DNA of 64,000 nucleotides from Bacillota bacterium (GTDB lineage Bacteria; Bacillota; Limnochordia; DTU080): the NCBI GenBank assembly GCA_012840225.1, contig DULU01000005.1, positions 1-64,000 of the forward strand, written 5' to 3'. The notes beneath the pieces are model-generated. The model searched no databases, was not told where the DNA came from, and was given only the letters and a program-made list of their open reading frames with translations. The position numbers and the translations under genes are program-made. This document shows, piece after piece, positions 45,009 to 54,921 of this stretch (the stretch's first letter is position 1; each line of letters opens with the position of its first letter).

Positions 45009-45215
45009 GCGTGAGCGGACAGGGGGTGGTGTACTGTACGCCCGGCATTCTGCCGGTAACCACTAAGCATATGGATGTTTTGCCGTTTTTTTACCACAGA
45101 CCCTTCCCCAGCTCAAGCCGGCATTTCGGCATGGCCTGGAATAGGTATGGCTGATCGCCCAGCTCATGGCGATTGGCAGAGGAGGGGTTGCCGGTGGCAA
45201 AAACTTACCAAAACC
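45009..45215. repeat. 207-bp direct repeat, second copy (contains hairpin-prone repeat E)
   Basis: Same layout as the first copy, 61 bases downstream of its end. The boxes are TTTTGCCGTTTTTTTACCA and GGTGGCAAAAACTTACCAAA. There are no insertions or deletions relative to the first copy. Confidence 0.9.
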
Positions 45216-45383
45216 GGAGGGGAGCTCCTCTCCCCTCTTCAACCTGTTCCCGCTTTCTGCGGCAACCGATTGACGCAACAGGTGGCTGCGTACGACGGAG
45301 GCAACGGAGACGGAGATAGTGGTGAGATTTGGCAGGGATAGAGGAGGGATAGCAGCAGGATAGTGTTGGAATAGTGGCTACAG

Positions 45384-47090
45384 CTATTGCTGCACATTCA
45401 GGCGCAGGCGTTTGTAGGCGTTAATCAGGCCGTTTGTGCTGCTATCGTGGCCGGTAGCCATTTCATCACTTTTTAGCTCGGGCAATATTTTATTCGCCAA
45501 CTGTTTACCCAACTCCACTCCCATCTGGTCGAAGCTATTTACGTTCCAAATAGCTCCTTGCACAAAAATCTTGTGCTCGTAGAGGGCTATCAGCTTACCG
45601 AGGGTTTCAGGATCTAACCGCCGGTATAAAAATGTATTGGTAGGTTTATTGCCGGCAAACGTTTTGGCTGAGACATAAGCCGGGTCGGCGGCACGAGGAT
45701 CACCGGCTGCCTCCAGCTCCGCCTTGGTTTCAGCAAAGGTCCGCCCCTTCATTAGGGCTTCGGTTTGCGCCAGGCAGTTGGCGATAAGTATCTGATGGTG
45801 GTCGCCGATTGGGTTATGGCTTTCGGCAGCAGCCAGAAAATCGCAAGGAATCAGTTTAGTGCCCTGATGAATCAACTGATAAAAAGCATGCTGGCCGTTG
45901 GTTCCCGGTTGTCCCCATACGACCGGTCCGGTTTGGTAATTCACCAGGTTTCCATTTTTGTCGACGCTCTTGCCATTGCTTTCCATATCGGCTTGCTGCA
46001 TGTAATCGGCAAAGTAAGTTAGATACTGATCATATGCCAATATGGCGTGGCTTGCCGCTCCCCAGAAGTTGTTGTACCAAATGCCCAGCAGAGCCATGAT
46101 CACGGGGATGTTTTTATCCAGCTCAGCGGTGCGGAAATGCCTATCCACCATATGCGCCCCGGTGAGCAAGGCCTCAAAATTATCCATCCCTATATATAGA
46201 GCTATCGACAGACCGATGGCCGACCACAAAGAATAGCGGCCGCCTACCCAATCCCAGAACACAAACATGTTCTCCGGATTAATGCCAAACTCCTGAACAG
46301 CCTGCCGATTGGTGGATATAGCCACAAAATGCTTGGCCACGGCAGATTGATCAGGAACATGGCTCAAAAGCCAACTGCGAGCCGAACGAGCGTTGGTCAT
46401 CGTCTCCTGGGTGGTAAAAGTTTTCGACGAAATTAGGAACAGGGTTCTATCCGGCGGCAGGTGCTTCAAGGTTTCTGCCAGGTCGGTAGGGTCAACATTG
46501 GAGACAAAGTGGACCCGCAAGGGCTGCCCGTCGGCGGTTTGGCGGTATGCATAGGGTTGCAAGGCATATGTAACCATCCTCGGCCCCAGGTGCGACCCAC
46601 CGATGCCGATATTGACCACGTCGGAAATGGTTTTTCCGCTATATCCCTTCCAGGCCCCACTGTGAACCATATGGCAAAACCGGCGCATCTTTTCCAATTC
46701 CGCATTTACATGCGGCATCACATCCCGGCCATCCACGAGGTATGGATCATTGGAGCGGTTGCGCAAAGCCACATGCAAGACCGGCCGGTTTTCGGTGTTA
46801 TTAATACGTTCACCTCTGAACATAGCTTCTATTTTCTCAGGCAGCCCGGTCTCGATTGCCAGCTTAAGAAGCAGTTTCATAGTCTCGCTGGTAATGCGGT
46901 TTTTGGAGTAATCGAAAAGCAGGCCATCCCAAAATATAGAAAAACGGGAAAAACGTTCGGGATCGGACGAAAAAAGGTCCCGCATGTGCACGCCGTTTAT
47001 ATCCTGTTGATGCTTAATCAGCTTCTGCCAAGCAGGAAGTGAGGTGACATTTGAGGTAATGGCGGTAGTGGTAGTGGTAGTTGTGGACAA
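45384..47090 (-). CDS. pgi: Glucose-6-phosphate isomerase
   Basis: A 568-residue isomerase interconverting glucose 6-phosphate and fructose 6-phosphate. Signature segments: [70 protein letters not shown] and the C-terminal [21 protein letters not shown] 47090 (AGAGGAG seven bases upstream) is preferred. GTG 47135 would overlap the preceding gene by 29 bases. After the start comes a run of seven Thr from a repeated ACC/ACT tract. It resembles the long, proteobacterial/eukaryotic-type Pgi rather than the short Bacillus type, which suggests transfer. It lies directly downstream of the GH140-like gene. Confidence 0.93.
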   Translation of the reverse strand: MSTTTTTTTAITSNVTSLPAWQKLIKHQQDINGVHMRDLFSSDPERFSRFSIFWDGLLFDYSKNRITSETMKLLLKLAIETGLPEKIEAMFRGERINNTENRPVLHVALRNRSNDPYLVDGRDVMPHVNAELEKMRRFCHMVHSGAWKGYSGKTISDVVNIGIGGSHLGPRMVTYALQPYAYRQTADGQPLRVHFVSNVDPTDLAETLKHLPPDRTLFLISSKTFTTQETMTNARSARSWLLSHVPDQSAVAKHFVAISTNRQAVQEFGINPENMFVFWDWVGGRYSLWSAIGLSIALYIGMDNFEALLTGAHMVDRHFRTAELDKNIPVIMALLGIWYNNFWGAASHAILAYDQYLTYFADYMQQADMESNGKSVDKNGNLVNYQTGPVVWGQPGTNGQHAFYQLIHQGTKLIPCDFLAAAESHNPIGDHHQILIANCLAQTEALMKGRTFAETKAELEAAGDPRAADPAYVSAKTFAGNKPTNTFLYRRLDPETLGKLIALYEHKIFVQGAIWNVNSFDQMGVELGKQLANKILPELKSDEMATGHDSSTNGLINAYKRLRLNVQQ

Positions 47091-47106
47091 GAAACGGCTC
47101 CTCTCT

Positions 47107-48912
47107 TCAGGATGATGGACACATTTCGGATGCACGGCATCGAAGCAGCAGCACCCAATCGTGTCTATCCGGGGCGGATAATTCGCATACCCCGCCGGCT
47201 GCGGCCAACGGTAATGGCTTCATATATATTCCGGCATCTGGATTGTACCACACCGCTTCGCCGTCGGGTTGAGCCAACCAGGAGATATCCAGCGTTATTT
47301 TACCACCCTCGGGTAAATAGATTACGGCAAGGGTATTGTCGTCCGTCTTTGCCGCAGCCACGAATCCATTTGGATCATCCCCAGCCGGCTGGTGGAGCAA
47401 CATTTCCGGAGCGGGGTAAAGTCGCCACCAAGGCAACGAGTCGAAAAACCGCCTTATATTCGTCACGCTGTCGATGCCCGGCGTATAAAGGCCGTGCTGC
47501 CATGCATTAGAAATGCCTATATTCTGATGACCGGGAGCAGGCCCTCTCTCGGTCAACCATGGCCAGATACTGTTGTTGCCATAGGAAACCCCGGCTGTAG
47601 GCGTGATGAGCAGATTCCAGTAAAGAGCCCGGCGGACCTGGTGCGGGGTAATATGGCGGCGGGCATGATATGATAAATGGGCTTCATAGTTGGGCTCCAG
47701 ATCAATAATAGGTCGGGGTGGAGTGTTCCGCCATTCGCCGGCAGGCGGACCATTGATCAGCCAGTTGAGAGCCTTGGCGCTGTCTCCATGGCCGCTTTGA
47801 TAGCCGACAAAGGAATACCATTTTTCATAGCGAAATTCGTCCGCCACCCATTGTTGGCCGCCCGGATGCATGGTGACCAGCCGCTCGCCTAGACCTAGAC
47901 CCAGACCAGGACCCATAGCAGGACCCATAGCAGGACCCGGACCTGGAGCAGGACCTGGAGCAGGAGCAGGACCTTGACCTGGACCTTGACTTGTCCCTGG
48001 ACCCGACTTTGGCAATAGCCCGAAAACCTTTCGCCCGATGCGGCGCCAACGTTCCGCCTTATCGCCGGTATAGTTGCCGTCACCTCCCAGGAACCACACC
48101 ACCTGATGGCAGCCATAGCGGGCAACAATATACCGGGCCAGCAAAATGGCGTCGTCCTCCGGCAGGAAATAACCAACATCGCCAGGCGTGCAAGCCCACA
48201 AGATGACCAGCCCGGCTACCAAGCCGTGACGATTGATGGCTGCCACCTTGGCATCCAGGCGAGCGAAAAAGGCCGGATTGATGCGGATATTTTCCTCCCC
48301 GGCGAAAGCCGTTTCGCCGCAGGCATCGGCCGTCATAGCCCGCCAATGAGTCATGACGCATTGCACGGCGGTAAAGCCTTGTTCGTGCCGCACTTTTAGG
48401 TAATGCTCCCAATCGGCCGGATCTGCTTTCAACACGCCGTTCCAGGCAGTATCCGCCATCCAAAAGAACGGGGTGCCGTCGGCATATGTCAGTCTGTAAT
48501 CCTGGGGATATGCCCGCAAGCCGCCATGTATCCACAGCGGGTGCAAAGGCGGGTAGCCTGCCACTTTCACCTTACCGGTCAAGCCGTTCAGGTTGGCGCC
48601 GGGATCGCTCGTGACCACCCGGTATGTCCAGGTACCGGCGGCATCGCCCCCGATGCGGGCTTTCCAGATCGCCCCGCCATCCCAAAAAGCCGGCACTGCT
48701 TTGCGCCGGCCGCTATCCTCGTCCACTAACTCTACCGTTACATCAAGATCCCGCACCGGATCGCCGTAAAGTCTATCGCTGGCAAATACCAACTCGGTGT
48801 AGCCCAACCCGGTGCTGGCGCTACCCATATCGGCGTTGCTCCCGCTCCCACTTCCTGCAGATAACACCGGCCCCCCACCTTTCTCCCGGTATTTGTACCG
48901 GTTTCTGTGCAT
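47107..48912 (-). CDS. GH140-like glycoside hydrolase (DUF5060/DUF4038)
   Basis: A 601-residue protein without a signal peptide. An N-terminal beta domain ([38 protein letters not shown]) matches DUF5060. The DUF4038 TIM barrel follows: [68 protein letters not shown]-terminal beta domain ([28 protein letters not shown]) resembles the Collagen_bind_2-type end. Characterised GH140 members act on apiose in pectin; others are untested. A Gly/Pro repeat ([18 protein letters not shown]) interrupts the barrel. pgi follows on the same strand. Confidence 0.82.
   Translation of the reverse strand: MHRNRYKYREKGGGPVLSAGSGSGSNADMGSASTGLGYTELVFASDRLYGDPVRDLDVTVELVDEDSGRRKAVPAFWDGGAIWKARIGGDAAGTWTYRVVTSDPGANLNGLTGKVKVAGYPPLHPLWIHGGLRAYPQDYRLTYADGTPFFWMADTAWNGVLKADPADWEHYLKVRHEQGFTAVQCVMTHWRAMTADACGETAFAGEENIRINPAFFARLDAKVAAINRHGLVAGLVILWACTPGDVGYFLPEDDAILLARYIVARYGCHQVVWFLGGDGNYTGDKAERWRRIGRKVFGLLPKSGPGTSQGPGQGPAPAPGPAPGPGPAMGPAMGPGLGLGLGERLVTMHPGGQQWVADEFRYEKWYSFVGYQSGHGDSAKALNWLINGPPAGEWRNTPPRPIIDLEPNYEAHLSYHARRHITPHQVRRALYWNLLITPTAGVSYGNNSIWPWLTERGPAPGHQNIGISNAWQHGLYTPGIDSVTNIRRFFDSLPWWRLYPAPEMLLHQPAGDDPNGFVAAAKTDDNTLAVIYLPEGGKITLDISWLAQPDGEAVWYNPDAGIYMKPLPLAAAGGVCELSAPDRHDWVLLLRCRASEMCPSS
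47888..48005 (-). repeat. Gly/Pro-coding hexamer-nonamer repeats in the GH140-like gene
   Basis: GGTCCTGCTCCAGGTCCT-type units (minus strand) encode GPAPGP repeats of about 40 residues inside the catalytic region. Confidence 0.9.
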
Positions 48913-49129
48913 TGCAGACAGTGATTTTAGTTGTTCAGGTTAGTTGTTCAGGAATTCAGATTTACTGTTTCGCCGGACTTCGGCGCTCTCCTATCTTCCA
49001 TCTTCTTGTTTGCTGCTTTATATTCATATATTTTATAGATAACGGACTAACGGGTAGCCGATAATGGATACATGCTAACCGAAGGATAATATTAGATACC
49101 TGCCGGAGACCGGAGAGGGGTATAAGCAA

Positions 49130-50083
49130 GTGGCCAAATACATTACCATTAGCACTATCGGCGTGAAAGGCATAACGATCCACGACAACCACATCGACCC
49201 GGATGTAATCGTCGCCCAAAGTATCCGGCATCTGCAGCACGAAATACAGCAAGTGTTGCCCGACCGGCCGGATCTAATCGTCTTGCCTGAAGCTTGTGAT
49301 GGCCCTTTGGGCTTGTCGAAAGAGAAACTGTTTACTTATTACCGGGTAAGGGGCGAGAGGATATTAAATGAAATGCGCCGGATAGCCAAGGAAAACAACT
49401 GCTATCTCGCTTATCCGGCCATAATGGCAACCCCTAACGGCAGCTGGCGCAACAGCACTCACCTGATCAACAGGTCGGGAGAGGTGATCGGCACCTACAC
49501 CAAAAACCACCCGACCATCACAGAAATCGAACAAGGCATTCTCTGCGGCACCTCTGCCCCTCTTATCCAATGCGACTTCGGCACCCTGGCTTGTGCCATT
49601 TGCTTCGATCTCAATTTCGACCGGCTCAGGCTGCATTACCGGACGTTACATCCCGACCTGATCCTTTTTAGTTCCATGTTTCACGGCGGACTGTTGCAAA
49701 AAATGTGGGCCTATACCTGCCGGGCATATTTTATAGGCGCTGTAGCCTACGGCGGCCCCAGCGCCATCTTATCTCCGCAAGGCGAGATCATCGCCACCAG
49801 CACCAATTACTATAACTTCGCCACAGCCCGTATAAATTTGGATTATGCTCTCGTACATCTCGACTACAACAGAAACCGCCTGAGCAAAATGAAATCTAAA
49901 TATGGGCCGAAGGTCAAAGTATACGATCCTGGACAACTAGGTTCGGTGCTTATAACCAGCGAGACGACGGAGTTCAGCATCAAAGAAATAGTAGCCGAAT
50001 TTGAGCTGGAGCTATTGGACGATTACCTGCAAAGAGCCCTCGCCGAACAACAGCGCCACCCACTGGGTTCATCGGATTCATAA
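49130..50083 (+). CDS. Carbon-nitrogen hydrolase (nitrilase superfamily)
   Basis: A 317-residue amidase-type enzyme starting with GTG 49130 after GGAGAGGGG. The catalytic triad is Glu54 (VLPEAC), Lys125 (TYTKNHPT) and Cys158 (ACAICFDLNF). Family members hydrolyse linear amides, ureido acids or nitriles; the substrate is not evident. It stands alone between divergent and convergent genes. The 217 bases upstream show no clear promoter. Confidence 0.88.
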   Translation: MAKYITISTIGVKGITIHDNHIDPDVIVAQSIRHLQHEIQQVLPDRPDLIVLPEACDGPLGLSKEKLFTYYRVRGERILNEMRRIAKENNCYLAYPAIMATPNGSWRNSTHLINRSGEVIGTYTKNHPTITEIEQGILCGTSAPLIQCDFGTLACAICFDLNFDRLRLHYRTLHPDLILFSSMFHGGLLQKMWAYTCRAYFIGAVAYGGPSAILSPQGEIIATSTNYYNFATARINLDYALVHLDYNRNRLSKMKSKYGPKVKVYDPGQLGSVLITSETTEFSIKEIVAEFELELLDDYLQRALAEQQRHPLGSSDS

Positions 50084-50159
50084 AGAGTCCGCCCATCTCC
50101 ACCCATCTCCGCCTATCTCGCCGGTTCTGCTTATTTATTACATCCGTCTGTGTCCTATG

Positions 50160-51059
50160 TCAGCAATAGCTATTCAACACCTCCCGGATGACGGAGCGGT
50201 CCGGCGGCGGGGCTTCATACAGTTTATCTGCCCCCACTTCACTTCTGAAGCGGTCAGCAAAAACCGGATCAGCCGGCGCTTTGTAAATAATGCCCACCGG
50301 GATTTTATCCTCCCATTCCATGGCTTTGGCCAAAGCCGCCTGCTTGTCGCTTGGGTCGAAGTCGGCGGGGAGCTGGTAAACCCGCTCCTTATACCAGTTC
50401 ATGGAGCGTGTACCCCAAATAATGCAAGGCTGGATAACATCTATATACGAAAAAGCCGGGTGTTTGATGGCTTCCACAAACAGCTTGGCCAGATGAGGTA
50501 TATCGCCGGTAAAGCCCCGGGCCACAAAGGTGCAACCTTGAATGATAGCCAAAGCCAGAGGTCTGAGCGGATAGTTTTCCACACCCGACATCTGCAGGCG
50601 GGTCCTATCTCCCTTATCGGTGGTCGGTGAAGCCTGTCCTTTGGTCAGCCCGTATATCTGGTTATTGTGCACGATCAAAGTGAATTTGGGATTGCGGCGG
50701 ATGGTATGGAGGAAATGGTTGCCCCCTTCACCATAGCAGTCGCCGTCGCCGGTGGTGACGATGGTGGTAAGGTGCGGATTGGCTGCGCACACCCCCGTGG
50801 CTACGGAAAGAGCCCGACCATGGAGCCCGTTGAAATAATTGCAGCGCAGGTATTGCGGCGTTTTGGCTGCTTGCCCGATACCGGAGACCAGGCATATTTC
50901 CTCCGGTTTCTTCTGCAATTCTACCAACGCCCTTTTCAGGGCGGTTAATATGGCAAAGTTATAACATCCGGGACACCATTGGTTCTCAACTTTATTGTTA
51001 TAATCCTGCAAAGTCACCACATTATCGTTTTTATTATTGTTATTGTTGTTATTGCGCAT
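50160..51059 (-). CDS. 2-oxoacid:ferredoxin oxidoreductase, beta (TPP) subunit
   Basis: A 299-residue TPP-binding subunit (KorB type) of an enzyme that oxidatively decarboxylates 2-oxoacids to acyl-CoA with ferredoxin. It contains ENQWCPGCYNFAILTAL, LVSGIGQAAKTPQYLRC, the TPP/Mg motif VTTGDGDCYGEGGNHF and NNQIYGLTKGQ. ATG 51059 follows GGAGGTG within the end of the alpha gene; GTG 51071 is less likely. The first residues are an Asn/Lys run from an AAY repeat. The alpha gene overlaps upstream, so the two are coupled. Confidence 0.92.
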   Translation of the reverse strand: MRNNNNNNNKNDNVVTLQDYNNKVENQWCPGCYNFAILTALKRALVELQKKPEEICLVSGIGQAAKTPQYLRCNYFNGLHGRALSVATGVCAANPHLTTIVTTGDGDCYGEGGNHFLHTIRRNPKFTLIVHNNQIYGLTKGQASPTTDKGDRTRLQMSGVENYPLRPLALAIIQGCTFVARGFTGDIPHLAKLFVEAIKHPAFSYIDVIQPCIIWGTRSMNWYKERVYQLPADFDPSDKQAALAKAMEWEDKIPVGIIYKAPADPVFADRFRSEVGADKLYEAPPPDRSVIREVLNSYC

Positions 51060-52872
51060 GACGCATTCCACCTCCGTTGCCCAAAGCGGCAGTCATCACA
51101 GGAGATTGCACAATATATGAGCTGGTCAGAGGGAGTCCGTCGTAGCGGCAGATGCTTCCGGCAAGGCGAAGGGCGTATTCACCCCGCAACAGCCTGGCGA
51201 GCTGCCCGCCGGCATTGCTTTCCACGGTATAATAGCGGACGCCTTCGGCGAAAGTGTAGTCCGGCAAAGGCCACAGTTCGGTGAAATGCAAGGCGCCGAC
51301 TTTATGGCCGGCCGCCCGCAACCGAGCTACCGCCTCGAATACTGCAGACCGGGAAGAGCCCCAACTGAGCAGAACGATTTTGACATCTTCAACCAGGTGG
51401 GCTTCCGGAGGAGCGATTTCCTGGCGGAGAGCCTCCAGCTTGTGCATCCGCTTCTCCACCATCTTCTGCCGCAATTGCAAATCCTCAGTAATATGCCCGC
51501 TTTCGTCATGCTCGTCGCTGTCGCAGCATACCAACTGCGGCCCTTGGCCGGGAAAGCGCCTGGGGGAAATGCCGGAGTCGGTCAGGGCGTAGCGGTAATA
51601 CTCCGCCCCGTCTCCCGCCCCTGCGTTGCCGGCCAACTGGTCGTCCCCGCCGCCGGCGACCTCGACAGCCTGGGCAGCCCCGTCGACAGCCTGGGCAGCC
51701 CCGGCGGCAGCCTGCAGAAGAAGATCCGGATCCAAATCTATGGTGCTGTAGGCATCGGCCAGGTATTGATCGGTCATGACGATGACAGGTATTTGGTATT
51801 TTTCCGCCAGGGTGAAGGCCCGGGCTGCTTTATAAAAGGCATCGCGGGCATCTGCCGGCGCCAGCACCGCTTTGGGAAACTCGCCGTGCCCGGCGTTTAT
51901 GGCGAAGAGCAGATCACCCTGTTCGGTGCGGGTCGGAAGACCGGTAGCCGGGCCGGGCCGCTGACCCAGGACAATCACCATCGGGGTCTCCGTCATGCCG
52001 GCCAAGCTTACCCCTTCGGTCATCAGGCAAAAGCCACCGCCGGAGGTGGCGGTCATGGCCCGGGCGCCGGCATAAGAGGCGCCGATGGCCATATTTATAG
52101 CGGCAATCTCATCTTCCGCCTGCTCTGTCAGGACGCCTAATTTCCGGCTGTAAGCGGAAAGGAAAGTGATGATGCCGGTGGAGGGGGTCATCGGGTAGGC
52201 GGACATAAAATTACAGCCGGCAGCCGCTGCTCCCAGAGCCAGCGTCTCATTGCCGGATATGAAATATTTGGCGCCGGAGGTAGAGGTGGAAGGCAACTGC
52301 CACCTTTGCGCCGCGGAGGTTTGGGCTGTGGCCAGATCATAACCGGCTTTGGCGGCAGCAATATTGGCAGCCGTCACCTCCGCCCCTTTCCTGCCGAATT
52401 CCTCGGTCAGAATGTCGTTCACCACGGCGAGATCCATGCCCAGAATGCCGGCGAGCGCCCCTACAGCCACCGTATTGGCATAGAGTTTGTTGCCCAGCTG
52501 CTGCTCGGCGATTTGCTGGAAGGGCACCGTTACCACAGCCGGCCCTCCCTCAGTCGCCTCCCGCTCTCGCCCGGCCGCCTCCCGCTCTTCTATGAGAACG
52601 CCGTCATCCTCCAAGAGCGGCAGGTATTTGGCCCGGGACTTGGCGTCGAGCGGCAAAAATATGGAGAAACGTTCGATAGGCGCCGCAGCTATTTTTTCTC
52701 CCACTCGGATCATATAGCTGTTGCTGCCGCCCCTGATGCGGGATTCATATTCCTGCCAGGCAAATACCTCATAACCGGACCTGGAGAGCGCTTTGGCCAA
52801 GACATAACCTACAGTCTGCAATCCCTGCCCGGCGGCTCCCGAAATGATGATTCCTATATCATTCTTATTCAT
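51049..52872 (-). CDS. 2-oxoacid:acceptor oxidoreductase, fused gamma-alpha subunit
   Basis: A 607-residue KorA-type subunit. An N-terminal gamma domain (IIISGAAGQGLQTVGYVLAKALSRSGYEVFAWQEYESRIRGG broken by normal spacing) ends near residue 190. The alpha domain follows: FISGNETLALGAAAAGCNFMSAYPMTPST, AINMAIGASYAGARAMTATSGGGFCLMTEG, VIVLGQRPGPATGLPTRTEQGDL. The C-terminal domain includes VKIVLLSWGSSRSAVFEAVARL. A low-complexity insert with AAQAVDGAAQAVE repeats (about residues 395-425) lies before it. It overlaps the beta gene by eleven bases. A role in 2-oxoglutarate or branched-chain oxoacid oxidation is likely; the exact substrate is open. Confidence 0.92.
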   Translation of the reverse strand: MNKNDIGIIISGAAGQGLQTVGYVLAKALSRSGYEVFAWQEYESRIRGGSNSYMIRVGEKIAAAPIERFSIFLPLDAKSRAKYLPLLEDDGVLIEEREAAGREREATEGGPAVVTVPFQQIAEQQLGNKLYANTVAVGALAGILGMDLAVVNDILTEEFGRKGAEVTAANIAAAKAGYDLATAQTSAAQRWQLPSTSTSGAKYFISGNETLALGAAAAGCNFMSAYPMTPSTGIITFLSAYSRKLGVLTEQAEDEIAAINMAIGASYAGARAMTATSGGGFCLMTEGVSLAGMTETPMVIVLGQRPGPATGLPTRTEQGDLLFAINAGHGEFPKAVLAPADARDAFYKAARAFTLAEKYQIPVIVMTDQYLADAYSTIDLDPDLLLQAAAGAAQAVDGAAQAVEVAGGGDDQLAGNAGAGDGAEYYRYALTDSGISPRRFPGQGPQLVCCDSDEHDESGHITEDLQLRQKMVEKRMHKLEALRQEIAPPEAHLVEDVKIVLLSWGSSRSAVFEAVARLRAAGHKVGALHFTELWPLPDYTFAEGVRYYTVESNAGGQLARLLRGEYALRLAGSICRYDGLPLTSSYIVQSPVMTAALGNGGGMRHAQ

Positions 52873-52942
52873 AATCCATCACCACCATCCAAATATAATT
52901 GCCTTAAATTTATTGCAATTTGCTGCTCATGTCAATCGTCAG

Positions 52943-54739
52943 TTAAGCAAGGGAGCGAATATATGCATAATATGCACCCAAATCCAATCCATCCTGGTTG
53001 GTCAGCCGACCCTGCATATGCACCGGACCTTCATCCAAATAAATCTGGAAAACGGCTGCCGCATCACTCTCGCCGACCACCTGCTCATACTCCGTATCGC
53101 CCACCTTTAGCTTCACTTTTTCTACTGCCAACGCCTTTCCCCCTGTGTAATAATCATGATTTTCCACAGGTACGCAGGATGCGGCAAACTCCACATCGGA
53201 GCCCTCGATGCCGCTTCGCATAGGCAGCCCGGTCTCCCTGGGCCAGCGCCGTAACTCTACTCTATACCAGCCGGCCTCAGCCACCAGTACTTCCCAATAG
53301 CCGCCGACCAGGAGGCCCCGGCGGATCAAGCCCTGGTGATATGGGCAGCTTTCCATATTCACCCGCCAGTCATGACAGGTCAGGCAGGTCTCCTCACCCG
53401 GTTTCAGGACAAACGGGATCTCTTCGGCAAACCGGGCGGAGACCAACTCCCACCATTTTTCATATTCCGCCTGCAGCTCACGCACTACCTCCGGATACCG
53501 GTCGGCTACATTGTGCCGCTGCTCCGGATCGACAAGTATATCGTAGAGTTCACTGTGGCGCACCAGCCGCCAGCGTCTGGTCATCACGGCGGCATCTTTT
53601 CCCTTAACCGGATTCACCAGCCGCTGGGTGTCGGTGATGAGGATCCGGTCGGAGAAAGCTTTCGTCCCCTCTCCATATAAGAGCGGCACGAGGCTCCTGC
53701 CGTGGAAATGATGGGAAAGATGCTCCCCATTCTCCCCCTCCTCCCCCGCCGCCGCAGACAGACCGCAGAGCTCCAATATGGTGGGCATAAAGTCGACATA
53801 ACTCGTCAACTCCGGCACCTCCCGGCCGTGGTCCAAGCCGCCGCCCGGCCAGTGGAGGAAGAAAGGAACCCGGTGACCGCCGTCGTACGGAGAACATTTC
53901 TTGCCACGCATCCCGGCATTGAAGCCGTCCACCACAAAGCCGTCACCGTCGACTTTGGCTCCGGCGCTCGTGCCGTTATCGGTCATGAAGATCAGGATGG
54001 TGTTTTCGGCCAACCCCCATTCCGCCAGCTTAGCCCTGAGCAGGCCGAAATTGGTGTCGATCTGGGTGATCATCCCGTAGAAGCGGGCCCGCCGCTCCGG
54101 CACCCGGCCCCGGTAAAGATCGGCATATTTATCCTCCACCACGAAGGGCTCGTGCGGAGCATTGGTCGCTATGTAACAGAAGAATGGTCGTTCACTTTCT
54201 CTATTTTGCTCTATATACTCCAGAGCCAGGCGAAACCACACATCGGTGCAATGTCCCTGAAATCGCTGCGGGCGGCCATCTACCAGATAGACATCGTCAA
54301 TATAATCGTTTCCCCAGAAATCCGGGGTTTGCCCTATACCTCCGCCGCCATGCACGACACTTGTCTCGAAACCCCGGTCCTGTGGCCGGTAAGGATAGGT
54401 GTCGCCCAGATGCCATTTGCCGAAGATGGCGGTGCGGTAGCCATGTTCCTTTAGCACCTCCGGCAGCGTCCTTTCATCCCGGCGCAGGAGCGAGCGCCCG
54501 CCCAGGGTATGCCAGACCCCTGTGCTATTGGCATGATGGCCGGTCATCAAACCTGCTCTGGTCGGGGCGCAGGTGGTACCGACATGGAAGTTTGTAAATC
54601 GGGTGCTGACCCGGGAAAAGGCATCGATGTGGGGTGTCTGAATGATAGGATTCCCCGTACAGCCCAGATCGCCATATCCCTGGTCGTCGGTAAGGACAAA
54701 AATTACATTAGGTTTTCCCGGCAACTGTCTTCCAGCCAA
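52943..54739 (-). CDS. Sulfatase (arylsulfatase family S1)
   Basis: A 598-residue sulfatase without a signal peptide. Metal-binding Asp pair in VIFVLTDDQGYGDLG, formylglycine site Cys in TTCAPTRAGLMTG (Cys-type C-x-P-x-R), then GKWHLGD, ATNAPHEPF, IFMTDNGTSAG and GMRGKKCSPYDGGHRVPF. TTG 54739 with GAGGTG seven bases upstream is a good start; GTG 54760 or 54757 are alternatives. A maturase (FGE or anSME) must be encoded elsewhere. The substrate is probably a sulfated sugar or glycan fragment taken up into the cell. It is divergent from nagA, which suggests sulfated amino-sugar use (inference). Confidence 0.92.
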   Translation of the reverse strand: MAGRQLPGKPNVIFVLTDDQGYGDLGCTGNPIIQTPHIDAFSRVSTRFTNFHVGTTCAPTRAGLMTGHHANSTGVWHTLGGRSLLRRDERTLPEVLKEHGYRTAIFGKWHLGDTYPYRPQDRGFETSVVHGGGGIGQTPDFWGNDYIDDVYLVDGRPQRFQGHCTDVWFRLALEYIEQNRESERPFFCYIATNAPHEPFVVEDKYADLYRGRVPERRARFYGMITQIDTNFGLLRAKLAEWGLAENTILIFMTDNGTSAGAKVDGDGFVVDGFNAGMRGKKCSPYDGGHRVPFFLHWPGGGLDHGREVPELTSYVDFMPTILELCGLSAAAGEEGENGEHLSHHFHGRSLVPLLYGEGTKAFSDRILITDTQRLVNPVKGKDAAVMTRRWRLVRHSELYDILVDPEQRHNVADRYPEVVRELQAEYEKWWELVSARFAEEIPFVLKPGEETCLTCHDWRVNMESCPYHQGLIRRGLLVGGYWEVLVAEAGWYRVELRRWPRETGLPMRSGIEGSDVEFAASCVPVENHDYYTGGKALAVEKVKLKVGDTEYEQVVGESDAAAVFQIYLDEGPVHMQGRLTNQDGLDLGAYYAYIRSLA

Positions 54740-54921
54740 ACCAAACCCACCTCTCACCACTTCTTTACCATTTTTCCATTTTTACCTTCTCAGGCAATTG
54801 AACCTGCCTGCCGCCTCACCCCCTTCACCATATAAGCCTCGCAAAAAACATTTATTAATATCTGATATAATTATCTTACCATATTTATCTAGGCGAATTT
54901 AGCGAGAGGAACGGTTTATAT

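Noticed and set aside
39938-45215. CRISPR or tRNA interpretation of the five-copy repeat family
   Set aside because: The copies are irregularly spaced and over 130 bases long, lack spacer organisation and lack a cloverleaf.
54866-54871. TATAAT before nagA as a promoter
   Set aside because: The -10 is perfect, but no acceptable -35 lies 16-18 bases upstream in this AT-rich stretch, so it was not listed.
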